Shown piece after piece: positions 1-8,259 of a stretch of 64,000 nucleotides of DNA (the stretch's first letter is position 1; each line of letters starts with the position of its first letter). Source of the DNA: Micropruina sp. (GTDB taxonomy: Bacteria > Actinomycetota > Actinomycetes > Propionibacteriales > Propionibacteriaceae); assembly GCA_016716635.1 (NCBI GenBank), contig JADJVZ010000014.1:744001-808000 (forward strand), in the 5' to 3' direction. Under the pieces are notes generated by a model. It ran no database searches and was not told the DNA's origin. It saw only the letters and a list, made by a program, of their open reading frames with translations. The position numbers were made by a program, and so were the translations under genes.

Positions 1-684
1 TGGATCGGCGGTTCTTCACCTGTGACCGCACAGTACGTCCCCGTCCATCACCTCCAGATCGGGCCCGCCATCGACGATCTGGTGGCCTTCATCCGCAGGG
101 ACGATCTTCAGCCACTGGTCCAGGCCGCCATCGCGCATGCCCAGTTCGAATCCATCCATCCGTTCACCGACGGCAATGGACGAACGGGGCGCGCCCTGGT
201 CAGTTCCATCCTTCGGCGCCGGGGAGTCGCGCCGCACATGTCCGTCCCGATCTCTTCCGGACTCCTCGGCGACACGGGCGCCTATTTCACTGCCCTCAGC
301 GAATACCGGATGGGCCACATCGAACCGATCATCGACCAATTCGGGGCGGCCGCGCGGAGGGCCATCGCCAATGCGCGCATCCTTCGAGGCGATGTTTCGG
401 AAGTGCGTCGAGCCGTGCTCACTACCGCCCAACGGGGCACCCACAACCTCATGGTCATCGCAGACCTGTGCGGCTCGGAACCCGCATTCAACGCGGCCAT
501 GCTGGCCGAGCGAGACGTGCCCTCCGCGAGCGCCTACCGGATCCTGGCCCGCCTTCGGGAGCACAACATCGTCCGCCAGGAGCGTCCCATCGCGGGCGCC
601 ATGGTCTGGACCGTCCCAGGTCTCACGTCCGCCCTGGACCGCTTCGCGGAACGGGCCGGAAGGCGGACCTTCATCCAAAGCTGA
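1..684 (+). CDS. Fic/DOC family protein, 5' end outside the window
   Basis: Fic proteins transfer AMP or another nucleotide-derived group to hydroxyl side chains of target proteins. The reading frame is open from base 1, and the residues before the first possible GTG at 22 (WIGGSSP) match the conserved stretch that precedes the Fic core, so the gene starts upstream of the window. The active-site loop HPFTDGNGRTGR is intact, with the catalytic His and the phosphate-binding Gly-Asn-Gly-Arg. About 100 residues after the core look like a winged-helix extension (SASAYRILARLREHNIV), as in many Fic proteins that may bind DNA or act as regulators. The inhibitory helix, if it is N-terminal, lies outside the window, so regulation cannot be judged. 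The target is unknown. Confidence 0.9.
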   Translation, partial: WIGGSSPVTAQYVPVHHLQIGPAIDDLVAFIRRDDLQPLVQAAIAHAQFESIHPFTDGNGRTGRALVSSILRRRGVAPHMSVPISSGLLGDTGAYFTALSEYRMGHIEPIIDQFGAAARRAIANARILRGDVSEVRRAVLTTAQRGTHNLMVIADLCGSEPAFNAAMLAERDVPSASAYRILARLREHNIVRQERPIAGAMVWTVPGLTSALDRFAERAGRRTFIQS

Positions 685-719
685 GGCCTTCGCTGCCTTT
701 CGTGGCCTAGATTGACGGC

Positions 720-1712
720 GTGAATCTCATACCCGTCGCCGTGCGCGGCACCGGATCTGTGACGGGAAACAAGCCCGTCACGTCAGCCAGCCTCGACGCC
801 CTGTATGGCCGCCCAGCGGGCACCACGCAGGCGCACTCCGGCGTGGTGAGCCGCCCTTGGGTCACTCCGGACCAAACCTCCACGACACTCGCGGCCGACG
901 CGATCCGGCTCGCCCTCGCGGCCGCGGAGGTTGAACCCACCCAGTTGGACGCCGTCATCATCGCCTCCGCCGTCCCCGAGCAGCCAATGCCCACCAACGC
1001 GATGCTCACGCTCGGCCACTTGGGCATTGAGGGCACGAACACGGTCGCCTTTGACATCAACGCGAGCTGCTTGGGCTTTCTCGCCGCCTTCGATGTGGCC
1101 GCCTTAGGCATCATGGCCGGCCGCTGGCGCCGGGTGGCGGTCGCCGCCAGCGACATTGCTTCGATCGGTTTGGATCACGACGACCTCGACTCCAGCGCGC
1201 TGTTCGGGGACGGCGCCGGTGCCGTCATCCTGGAACGCTCGGACGCCGGCCAGGGCGTTCTCGCGATCCGTTGGGAGACCTTCCCCTCCGGCGCGGAACT
1301 GTGCACCATCCGAGCGGGCGGCACACGGTTGAACGTCGCCCAGCCTCCTGAGCGGATCAACGACTACATGTTCCACATGGAAGGTCGGGGCCTCACCCGT
1401 CTGGCAACTCGACACCTGGCTGGATTGGTGGATGCCACCCTCGCCGACGCCGGGATCACCATCGCCGACATCGACGTCGTCGTCCCGCACCAGGCCAGTT
1501 CCCTGGGCATGCGGTTCGCGCGCGAACGCCTTGGTTTCCCCGCGGACAAGGTCATCGACATCCTGGCCGACCACGGCAACCAGGTGTCGGCGTCGCTGCC
1601 ATCGGCCCTCGATCATGCCGTCCGCTCGGGGCAGCTGGCACCTGGCCAGACCGCTTTGATGATCGGCACCGGCGCGGGCGTCGCACGCGCCGCGATGGTG
1701 CTTCGGACATGA
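720..1712 (+). CDS. 3-oxoacyl-ACP synthase III-like (FabH/OleA-type) condensing enzyme
   Basis: A 330-residue thiolase-fold condensing enzyme of the KAS III type, expected to join an acyl thioester to a malonyl unit or a second acyl chain. The catalytic triad is visible: Cys117 in INASCLGF, His257 in VVPHQAS and Asn287 in DHGNQVS. The start is a GTG at 720, 35 bases after the Fic gene. The stop overlaps the next gene by 4 bases (ATGA), and the adenylate-forming gene follows that, so the three form a tight operon. It is not next to other fatty acid synthesis genes, which argues for a specialised role rather than housekeeping fabH. An OleA-like head-to-head condensation is an attractive alternative given the ligase and reductase nearby. 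Family assignment is secure; substrate is unknown. Confidence 0.85.
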   Translation: MNLIPVAVRGTGSVTGNKPVTSASLDALYGRPAGTTQAHSGVVSRPWVTPDQTSTTLAADAIRLALAAAEVEPTQLDAVIIASAVPEQPMPTNAMLTLGHLGIEGTNTVAFDINASCLGFLAAFDVAALGIMAGRWRRVAVAASDIASIGLDHDDLDSSALFGDGAGAVILERSDAGQGVLAIRWETFPSGAELCTIRAGGTRLNVAQPPERINDYMFHMEGRGLTRLATRHLAGLVDATLADAGITIADIDVVVPHQASSLGMRFARERLGFPADKVIDILADHGNQVSASLPSALDHAVRSGQLAPGQTALMIGTGAGVARAAMVLRT

Positions 1713-2551
1713 CCGCAGTCGACCTCCACCTTCTGGTCGCCGGTCACAGCACCCAGCGGGAACTGCTCGCCCGCCGCGGCGGATCGTGGCGGAAGGTCCC
1801 GTTCCCCGCGACGGTCGCGCTCATCGTCCACGCCACGGGCCCGGCGCTGTACGACACGGGGTACTCCTCCCACTACCTCGATGCCACGACGCCCTTCCCC
1901 GAACGCCTCTACCGCTGGGTGATCCCGGGCAGCATCACCCCCCGGGAGACCGCCTCCGCACAGCTGGCCGACTACGGATACGCCGCCGATCAGGTCGGGA
2001 CGATCGTCCTGTCCCACCTTCACGCCGACCACAGCAGTGGCCTCCGCGACTTTCCTTCCGCGCGGATCATCGCCGGCGAAGCGTCCCCGACCACCCCCAG
2101 TGAACGCGCGCATGGCCGGCTGGTGACGACGACGCGGCAGGGTCTGCTGCCGGCGACGTTGCCGCCCGACTACGCCACCCGCCGCATCGCCCCCACCAGC
2201 CTGCCTCTGGTCGACACCGGCCTGCCCCAGATCCCTCTCGGGTACGACGTGTTCGGCGACCACAGCGTGGTGATCGTGCCCTTGCCGGGGCACAGCCCCG
2301 ACCACCTCGGCCTGTGGATCCCCGCCACCCAGGGCCCGCCGGTTCTGCTGGTGGGCGATGCCTGTTGGAGTCGCGCCGCGCTGACCGGCAGCCTGCCGCC
2401 GCGCCCGGTGCTCGCCTCGATGCACAACCCGACCGCTTACGTCCGGACCATCGAGGCTTTGAGCGGCCTGGCACGCTCCCGACCCGACATCCTGATCGTG
2501 CCCTCGCACTGCCACGAGTCGGTCACCGCCGCCCAGGCGGTGCTGGGCTGA
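1709..2551 (+). CDS. MBL-fold metallo-hydrolase
   Basis: A 280-residue metallo-beta-lactamase-fold hydrolase. The metal-binding motif HLHADH is present around residue 100, and a further His lies in PLPGHSPDH, with an Asp in GDACW. The length and spacing fit the glyoxalase II / lactonase-like branch of the fold. It overlaps the KAS III-like gene by ATGA and the adenylate-forming gene by TGATG, so the three are almost certainly translated together. In this context it may hydrolyse a thioester or lactone made by its neighbours, but this is inference from position. No signal peptide is seen, so it is probably cytoplasmic. Confidence 0.85.
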   Translation: MTAVDLHLLVAGHSTQRELLARRGGSWRKVPFPATVALIVHATGPALYDTGYSSHYLDATTPFPERLYRWVIPGSITPRETASAQLADYGYAADQVGTIVLSHLHADHSSGLRDFPSARIIAGEASPTTPSERAHGRLVTTTRQGLLPATLPPDYATRRIAPTSLPLVDTGLPQIPLGYDVFGDHSVVIVPLPGHSPDHLGLWIPATQGPPVLLVGDACWSRAALTGSLPPRPVLASMHNPTAYVRTIEALSGLARSRPDILIVPSHCHESVTAAQAVLG

Positions 2552-3801
2552 TGCTCGGGTTCCGCCTGGCTGTGGGCGCTGCCTATCTGCAGGCCCGCCG
2601 CCGGCGGTTCGGCTCCCGCGACGAGCTGCTGGCCTGGCAACAGGCGAGGCTGCGCGGCGTGCTGCAGCGGGCGGGGCGTCGGTTTCCGTATTACCGAACT
2701 GTCGGATCGGACGACCTGGCGTCCTATCCGATCATCGACAAAGCCGAGTTCCTCGATCACTTCGCCGAACTCAATCAGCTGGGGCTGCCCCTGCAGGACT
2801 GCCTCGACGCCGCCCGCAAGGCCGAGGCCGAGCGCCGTTTCGACACGACCCTCCAGGGAGTGTCCGTGGGGTTGTCGAGCGGCACCTCGGGGAGGCAGGG
2901 CGTCTTCCTCACCAGCCCCTCCGAGCGCGCCCGGTGGGCGGGGACGATGCTCGCCAAAGCACTCCCTGACGGGCTGCGCCGCGGCACGCGGGTGGCCTTG
3001 GTGCTGCGCGCGGGTGGCCCCTTGTACGCGGCCGTTGAGGGCCCCGTCGCCTTCCGTTTTCTCGACCTCTACGCCCCCTTGGACCAACTCACCGCCGAGC
3101 TCGAAGCCTTCCGGCCAACGATCCTCGCCGCCCCACCCGGGGTCCTCGACCTGCTCGCCGACCGTCTCCGCGCCCGACCCGGCTCGGTGTACTCGATCGC
3201 GGACGTGCTCGATCCGGATGTCGCGCAGCGCGTCGAACGGGGCTTCGGCGTCCCGGTTGGCCAGATCTATCAAGCCACCGAGGGATTCCTGGGCATCACC
3301 TGCCGACGCGGCCGCGTGCACCTCAACGAAGACCTGGCGGTCATCGAGGAGGACCCCGTGGCCCCGGGGCGGTTCTCGCCGATCATCACCGACCTCTACC
3401 GGCAAACACAGGCGATCATCCGCTACCGATTGTCGGACGTTCTCGTGGAGGGGGTGCCCTGCGGCTGCGGCTCGCCGCTGCGGTCGATCGAGCGCATCGA
3501 GGGCCGGGCGGACGACGTCCTGCGCCTCCACCGCACCGACGGCACCCCTACCCCCGTCTTCGCCGATCTCATCCGGGGAGCAGTGCTCGGCGTCCCCGGC
3601 GTCCGAGACTTCACCGCGACGCAAGACGCTGAGGATCGGATCGTCCTGACGGTCGACCCAGCGGAGCGTTGGGACGCGGCGGCAGCCGCCTTGGTCGAGG
3701 CGCTGCGCCGGAGCGGCCTGGTCGCGCCGACCATCGTCCGCGAGCCGTACGTGACACCGGACCCGACCGCGAAACGCCGCCGCGTCAGCCGGACGTGGTG
3801 A
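2551..3801 (+). CDS. Adenylate-forming ligase, F390 synthetase/CapK-like
   Basis: A 416-residue member of the CapK/PaaK/coenzyme F390 synthetase-like group of adenylate-forming enzymes, which activate a carboxylate with ATP. The glycine/serine-rich loop GLSSGTSGRQGVF, about residue 110, is the P-loop-like adenylate motif. YQATEGFLGI matches the acidic motif, and RYRLSDVL the following conserved Asp region. The first ATG at 2551 is used because it overlaps the stop of the MBL gene. The group differs from classical acyl-CoA ligases and is often annotated F390 synthetase-related. Its partner acid and acceptor are unknown. Its 3' end overlaps the convergent glycosyltransferase by 17 bases. Confidence 0.8.
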   Translation: MLGFRLAVGAAYLQARRRRFGSRDELLAWQQARLRGVLQRAGRRFPYYRTVGSDDLASYPIIDKAEFLDHFAELNQLGLPLQDCLDAARKAEAERRFDTTLQGVSVGLSSGTSGRQGVFLTSPSERARWAGTMLAKALPDGLRRGTRVALVLRAGGPLYAAVEGPVAFRFLDLYAPLDQLTAELEAFRPTILAAPPGVLDLLADRLRARPGSVYSIADVLDPDVAQRVERGFGVPVGQIYQATEGFLGITCRRGRVHLNEDLAVIEEDPVAPGRFSPIITDLYRQTQAIIRYRLSDVLVEGVPCGCGSPLRSIERIEGRADDVLRLHRTDGTPTPVFADLIRGAVLGVPGVRDFTATQDAEDRIVLTVDPAERWDAAAAALVEALRRSGLVAPTIVREPYVTPDPTAKRRRVSRTW

Positions 3802-5041
3802 CGCGCGCCACCGCGTCCGCCATCGCCGCGTAGGGATCGGACGCCAGGACGGCCTTCTGCAGCCGCGCCAACCCCGAGAGCACCGACTCGGTCGGATCCT
3901 CGATCACCCGCCGCAGCGCGGTGGCGGTGGCCGCCGAATCGAGATCCCGGATGAGCAGCCCCGCGCCGCGGGCGACCAGCCGCGCCGCGAAGTCGGGCTG
4001 GTCGTAATCCTGGGGGAACACCAGCGCGGGCCGACCGGCGCGGAGGGTGCTGTAGAGGATGCCAGCGCCACCGTGGTGGATCACGGCCGTGAACCGGTCC
4101 AAGACGTCGTCGTAAGGGAGGTAGCTGGAGACCCACAGGCGCGGCGACACCTGCTCATGATCGGGACGCCCGGGGCGACCCATCGTGACGACAAACTCCA
4201 TGTCCGGACAGCGGTCGGCGAGGGCGCGCACCTGCTCAACCAGCGACCGCTTCGCCCATGGCAGATGCGTCCCGAGAGTCACCAAGACGCGCCTCCGGTC
4301 GTGCCGCAGGAACTCGGGCACCGGGGACTTTTCCGGCGACTCGGTGACGGGCCCTGCGAAGCGGAAGGAGGCGGGCCAGTCGCGATCGAACTCAAGCTCT
4401 GCGACCCCGAGGCCGAGGATGGCCTGCGGCGAATAGACCGCTTCGGTGCCGTCCTCGCGGTAGACCCGGGTACCGAGCGCGTTGAGCTGCCGACGGAACG
4501 CCATGTCGATGCCGGTCTTGAAACCGTGCACGTTGGCCCGCCCCACGGCGTCGCGCACTCGATGCCACGGCCGGGTTGGTTCGCTCCAGCCGCCGCAGTA
4601 CGACGGGGTGCCCCGACGGTTTTCGATGGCGAAGGGGGTGGCGATCGTGGTGATCCAGCCGACGCCGGCGCGCTGGGCGACCCAGCCGGCGACCGGCGCG
4701 ATGAAGTCGGCGATCACCGCGTCCGGGGCAAAGCGGGCGACCACCTGCTCCAGTTCCGCGGTCGCCTGCGGCATGACGGCGAAGTTCTGGCGCAGTTGGC
4801 CGAGAAGCCGCACCGGGTTATTGCGGACCGGCACCTCGGTGTCGCCGATGCGCTCTAAGACCGTCGGGTCGTGGGCCAGCAGCACGTCCACGGGGAAGTC
4901 GAGCCGCTGCAGCACCGCGACCCCTCCGGGCGTGGTGGCGAATCGCACCTCGTGCCCCGAGGCGCGCAGGCGTTGGCCGAAGGCGATCAGGGAGTAGAAA
5001 TGGCCCGGGAACGGCGGCGCGGTGAGGAGGAGACGGCTCAC
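3785..5041 (-). CDS. UGT/MGT-type glycosyltransferase (family 1)
   Basis: A 418-residue GT-B fold glycosyltransferase of the macrolide/UDP-glycosyl type. The N-terminal domain opens with LLLTAPPFPGHFYSLIAFG, and the C-terminal nucleotide-sugar site contains IHHGGAGILYSTLRAGRPA followed by FPQDYDQPDFA, which is the family signature with its His and the Asp/Gln pair. The start is a GTG overlapping the stop of the upstream minus-strand gene (GTGA). It probably transfers a sugar to a hydrophobic acceptor made by the surrounding cluster. No signal peptide is visible. Sugar donor and acceptor cannot be read from sequence. Confidence 0.88.
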   Translation of the reverse strand: MSRLLLTAPPFPGHFYSLIAFGQRLRASGHEVRFATTPGGVAVLQRLDFPVDVLLAHDPTVLERIGDTEVPVRNNPVRLLGQLRQNFAVMPQATAELEQVVARFAPDAVIADFIAPVAGWVAQRAGVGWITTIATPFAIENRRGTPSYCGGWSEPTRPWHRVRDAVGRANVHGFKTGIDMAFRRQLNALGTRVYREDGTEAVYSPQAILGLGVAELEFDRDWPASFRFAGPVTESPEKSPVPEFLRHDRRRVLVTLGTHLPWAKRSLVEQVRALADRCPDMEFVVTMGRPGRPDHEQVSPRLWVSSYLPYDDVLDRFTAVIHHGGAGILYSTLRAGRPALVFPQDYDQPDFAARLVARGAGLLIRDLDSAATATALRRVIEDPTESVLSGLARLQKAVLASDPYAAMADAVARVTTSG

Positions 5042-5640
5042 CAGGGATCCTTCGCTGCGTGGGTCACGAGGTCGGCGACCTCTCGATCATGAACGTAGTC
5101 GAGATGCCGGCAGCGCGGCCTGATCTGGACGGGCCCGGCGTAGTGGAGTCGGGACAGGACATCGGTGGGCGCTTGCGCGGCGCGCAGGTCGAGCCCGTCC
5201 ACGGGGGCGGCGCACACCGGCCCCAAGGCCACGATCCGTATCAGGCAGGACGGCATTCCTTGGGCGCGAAGCCCTCGCACGAAGAGTTCGAGCCCCAGGC
5301 TGCCGCAGACCACCAGCAGGCGATCTCGGGTCAGGCGCAGCAAGGGTTCGAGGCGAGCGGCCACCTGTCGAAGGGTGGGCCGATGCCAGCGCAGCGCGGC
5401 GTACTGCATCCCATTGCGGACCGAGGCGCTGATGAGGCCTGCCTTGGTCCACGCGCCTTCGTCGGGACGGAACGGGAATCCCGTCGTCACAGGCACAAAC
5501 CCATAAGGCACGGCCCGTGCAATGAGCGCCTGCTGGGCGGGCGCAAGTGCCGCGTGGGCAGCTGAACTGCGTCCGGAGATCCACGCAACCCGGTCGGCCA
5601 CCTCCGTGAGGCTCGATCCGTCCGCGCCCCAAGCCCTCAC
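5038..5640 (-). CDS. Hypothetical protein of unknown family, within glycosyltransferase cluster
   Basis: A 200-residue protein that I do not recognise. It is held by GTGA overlaps on both sides, between a family-2 and a UGT-type glycosyltransferase, so it is clearly part of the same operon. The GTG at 5640 is chosen because it overlaps the upstream stop. A short stretch (LLVVCGSLGLELFVRGL, about residue 120) looks like a strand followed by a nucleophile-elbow-like turn (CGSLG). The first glycine of an alpha/beta hydrolase GxSxG motif is missing, so a hydrolase function is only a guess. It has no membrane segment or signal peptide and a basic, His-rich C-terminus. Confidence 0.7.
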   Translation of the reverse strand: MRAWGADGSSLTEVADRVAWISGRSSAAHAALAPAQQALIARAVPYGFVPVTTGFPFRPDEGAWTKAGLISASVRNGMQYAALRWHRPTLRQVAARLEPLLRLTRDRLLVVCGSLGLELFVRGLRAQGMPSCLIRIVALGPVCAAPVDGLDLRAAQAPTDVLSRLHYAGPVQIRPRCRHLDYVHDREVADLVTHAAKDPW

Positions 5641-6779
5641 CGGCTCACCCTGCCGTCCCTGCCGATGCGCATGGGCTTGCCCCGCCACACGATCCGACCC
5701 CGGGCTGCCACCGCGGCCACGGCGTGCAGCGGCAGCGTGAGATCGGAGGCCACCTCGAGCGCCAGATCCCGGGGCGCCGTGGAAGAACCCAGCAATTCCC
5801 GGCGGAGGCGAGCCATCGCGATCGCCTTCGCCACGAGCACGGCGAGGGTTGCCGCCGCGATGCCGGGCCGCCGGGCAGCCACGGCGCTCGCCAGCGCCAC
5901 CCCAGGCGCGACGGTGGGGGCAACGACGAGACCGAGCACGGTCGGGCTTGCCTCATCGCGGACGAGCCGCAGGCTGAACACCAGCCAGCGGCGCAGGAGG
6001 CGCGCATACGCGCCGACGCTCGGGACCGTGGTCCGGAGGGGGTGCGGTAGCGACGCTTGGGCGAGTCGAAGGTCGGCCTGACGATAGGCGAGGGCGAGCT
6101 CGTAGTCGTCGCAGACCTTGTCCTCGATGGCCGCGAAGCCGCCGATCTTTTCGAGCGCGGCCCGTGTCGTCAGGTAGAACATGCCGTTGATGGACACCGG
6201 CGGCCCCACGACCGACATGGGCAGGTAGGTAATGAGCGCGCTCCCGTTCACGAACGCCGCCACCAGCCGCGACCACAGGTCGCCCTCCGCGAGGTAATAC
6301 GGGACGCCCGTGATGAGGTCGGCCTCGGCCAAGAGCGTCGCGGCCCGCGCGAGCGTCCCTGGTGGCAGCACGGTGTCGTCGTCCAGCACCGCGACCAGGT
6401 CGTCGGTGTCGTCCACGGCCCGCGCCAGCTTGTAGACCTTGGGGTTCGTGGTGGCGGGCGCCTTGTCGAACAGGCGCACCTCGACCCGAGCCACACCGTC
6501 CGCGAGCTCGGTTGCGATGCGTTGCCCCTCCAGATCATCCCGGTCGACGAGCCACCGAAAGCGGGCGCGGGGATGATTGGCGAGGTTGGCGGCCAGTTGC
6601 TCGGCCAGGAACGGGTCACCCGACAAGATCGGCTGCAGGACGACGACGTCCGGCTCCGGCCCAGCCTCCGGGGGACACCAGGCCTTGCGAGCCATGCCGA
6701 CCCGGAGTGCGGACACCGCCGCGAGCCCCCCGACCACGCCCCAGCCGAGGATCGTCGTTGCGCGCCTTACACCGCCCAC
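5637..6779 (-). CDS. Membrane-associated family 2 glycosyltransferase (ceramide glucosyltransferase/HpnI-like)
   Basis: A 380-residue GT2 enzyme. A hydrophobic N-terminal segment (about residues 10-27) precedes the GT-A domain. VAVLDDDTVLPPG holds the metal-binding Asp cluster, VCDDYELALAYR the catalytic ED-like motif, and LLRRWLVFSLRL the R/QxxRW-type motif. Two or three hydrophobic helices follow near residues 275-320 and in the tail. This layout matches the HpnI/ceramide glucosyltransferase group that glycosylates lipids at the membrane. Its 5' end overlaps the epimerase gene by 13 bases and its 3' end overlaps the unknown gene by 4. A lipid acceptor supplied by the KAS III arm is a reasonable inference. 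Confidence 0.85.
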   Translation of the reverse strand: MGGVRRATTILGWGVVGGLAAVSALRVGMARKAWCPPEAGPEPDVVVLQPILSGDPFLAEQLAANLANHPRARFRWLVDRDDLEGQRIATELADGVARVEVRLFDKAPATTNPKVYKLARAVDDTDDLVAVLDDDTVLPPGTLARAATLLAEADLITGVPYYLAEGDLWSRLVAAFVNGSALITYLPMSVVGPPVSINGMFYLTTRAALEKIGGFAAIEDKVCDDYELALAYRQADLRLAQASLPHPLRTTVPSVGAYARLLRRWLVFSLRLVRDEASPTVLGLVVAPTVAPGVALASAVAARRPGIAAATLAVLVAKAIAMARLRRELLGSSTAPRDLALEVASDLTLPLHAVAAVAARGRIVWRGKPMRIGRDGRVSR

Positions 6780-7723
6780 TGGGCCACCACCGCGTCCACG
6801 GTCTCCGCGACGGTCACGGGCGGGGGCCCCAAGGTGGCCTGCAGCGTCGAGGAGTCAAAGGTCTTGGAACGGGCGAACATCGAGACCCCGAACCGCGTGA
6901 TCGGCGGCTCCGCGTACTTGAGGAACGTGCCGGAGACCCATTCAGCGGTCCCGGCCAAGTTCATCGCCAAGGGCACCGGAACCTTCGGACGCCGGGCCAC
7001 GATGCTGAGCCGGGCCAGCACCTCATCGACGAACGCGTCGAGGGCGACAGCCTCCCCGTTGGTCACATTGAGCACCCCCGTGGCGCCCTTGTCGAGGGCT
7101 TCCAAGACGTAGTGCGATACCGAATCGACCGGCGTGAGATCGCAGCGCACCACATGGCCGTCGCGGCGGACGAAGCGAGGCAACACCCCCTTGCGGGCAG
7201 CCTCCACCACCCGCGGCAGCAGCACGGTGTCGCCGATGCCGAACACCGCCCGTGGGCGAAGGATGGACCAGCTTCCGGGGTACTCCGCCACCAGCCGTTC
7301 GCCCTGCAACTTCGTCCGCGAGTAAGCGTTGATTTGCTCGGCGTCCGGCGGGGCCGGTGACTCCTCGGTGAGGTCAAATTGGTCCGCGTCCCGGTACAGC
7401 ACCGACGAGGACGACAGGTACACGACGTGAGGCCGGCCATGACTTTCGGCCCAGTCCAATACGTGCCTGGTGGCCTCGACGTTGTCTTGTTGGTAATCCC
7501 GCGGGCTCGCCCAAGGAGAGGCCAGTGCCGCGGCGTGGATCACGGCATCCACCTCGACGTTGGCCGCCAGCGGCCGGCGCAGATCGTGAAGCAGATAGTC
7601 GTCGACAGTCGGGGGCGGTGTTGGCTTGCGTCCCAGGCCGGTCACCTGCCATCCCCGCGCGGCCGCATCGGCTGCCATTCTGCGACCGATGAACCCGGTG
7701 CAACCGGTCAGCAGGATTCTCAT
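6767..7723 (-). CDS. NAD-dependent epimerase/dehydratase (extended SDR)
   Basis: A 318-residue extended short-chain dehydrogenase. The N-terminal cofactor motif is GCTGFIGRRMAADAA, the active-site Ser/Thr region is VVYLSSSSVLY, and YSRTKLQGE carries the catalytic Tyr-xxx-Lys. It is the first gene of the minus-strand arm of the cluster. It could modify a nucleotide sugar for the two glycosyltransferases, or reduce a keto intermediate made by the condensing enzyme, as OleD does in olefin synthesis. Sequence alone does not separate these. Upstream lies a 536-base region that probably holds its promoter. Confidence 0.85.
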   Translation of the reverse strand: MRILLTGCTGFIGRRMAADAAARGWQVTGLGRKPTPPPTVDDYLLHDLRRPLAANVEVDAVIHAAALASPWASPRDYQQDNVEATRHVLDWAESHGRPHVVYLSSSSVLYRDADQFDLTEESPAPPDAEQINAYSRTKLQGERLVAEYPGSWSILRPRAVFGIGDTVLLPRVVEAARKGVLPRFVRRDGHVVRCDLTPVDSVSHYVLEALDKGATGVLNVTNGEAVALDAFVDEVLARLSIVARRPKVPVPLAMNLAGTAEWVSGTFLKYAEPPITRFGVSMFARSKTFDSSTLQATLGPPPVTVAETVDAVVAQWAV

Positions 7724-7762
7724 GGCCGCAGCCTATTCGCGACGATGGACTGACTGCGCCTC

Positions 7763-7960
7763 CTAAGCCCGGCCGACAGGGTCGGTCTGAGGAGTTGTGA
7801 CCGGATTGCGGGAGTGCCTTTTCGGGCGGGCGGGCGGGGTATCGGGGTTGCCGCGGCGTGTGGCGACCCGGAGGGCGGCGCTCATGGAGCGGGCGTCCAT
7901 GAGCCGGGCCCAGGGGGTCAATTGGGTGATGGTGTCCGTGACACAGTGGCCGAAACCGTG
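7763..7960 (-). pseudogene. Possible remnant of a coding sequence (transposase-like C-terminus)
   Basis: Within the gap between the epimerase and the DUF222/HNH gene, the minus strand has a stretch of about 65 codons ending in a TAG. Its third-position GC is high and its composition protein-like (for example TQLTPWARLMDARSMSAAL), with a Pro/Arg-rich tail (PPARPKRHSRNP). Further 5' the same frame loses this character. The tail resembles the basic C-termini of some actinobacterial transposases, but I cannot name a family. It may be a decayed insertion-sequence end, or chance. Nothing else gene-like is visible in 7724-8259, apart from the palindromes described separately. Confidence 0.3.
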
Positions 7961-8078
7961 CCCGCCCCCAGCCAGTCGGGCACGACACCGACGGCAGCCG
8001 AACGCCGACCGCAATGGGCAACGAGTGGGCGCCCGTGGTGACCACGTTCTTCGGTCGGCGCGGCAGCGCCGCATGGAA

Positions 8079-8127
8079 AGAGAGTGTGAGTAAAACGCTC
8101 ACCGTGAGCACTTTCCTCACACTCTCT
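8079..8127. repeat. Nested palindromes upstream of the DUF222/HNH gene
   Basis: A 12-base perfect inverted repeat (AGAGAGTGTGAG at 8079-8090, CTCACACTCTCT at 8116-8127) encloses a second palindrome, GCTCAC-c-GTGAGC, at 8097-8109. The outer arms could fold in RNA or serve as a dimeric protein site. There is no T-run, so a simple terminator is unlikely. It lies about 130 bases upstream of the DUF222/HNH start and next to the possible gene remnant. Confidence 0.55.
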
Positions 8128-8259
8128 TCAGGCCGCTGTCACAGGCGGCCCAACCGTCCCAGAAACCCCTGCATTTCGTGACCTCAATGTGACCTTCACA
8201 AGGGCAAACAGGTCGCTTCGGGATCAAAAAGTGTCAGACCCGATCCGTAGATTAGAAGC

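Noticed and set aside
7797..8093. Plus-strand open frame of 98 codons in the 7724-8259 spacer
   Set aside because: Composition is Arg-rich with no motif and it runs opposite a more coding-like minus-strand stretch.
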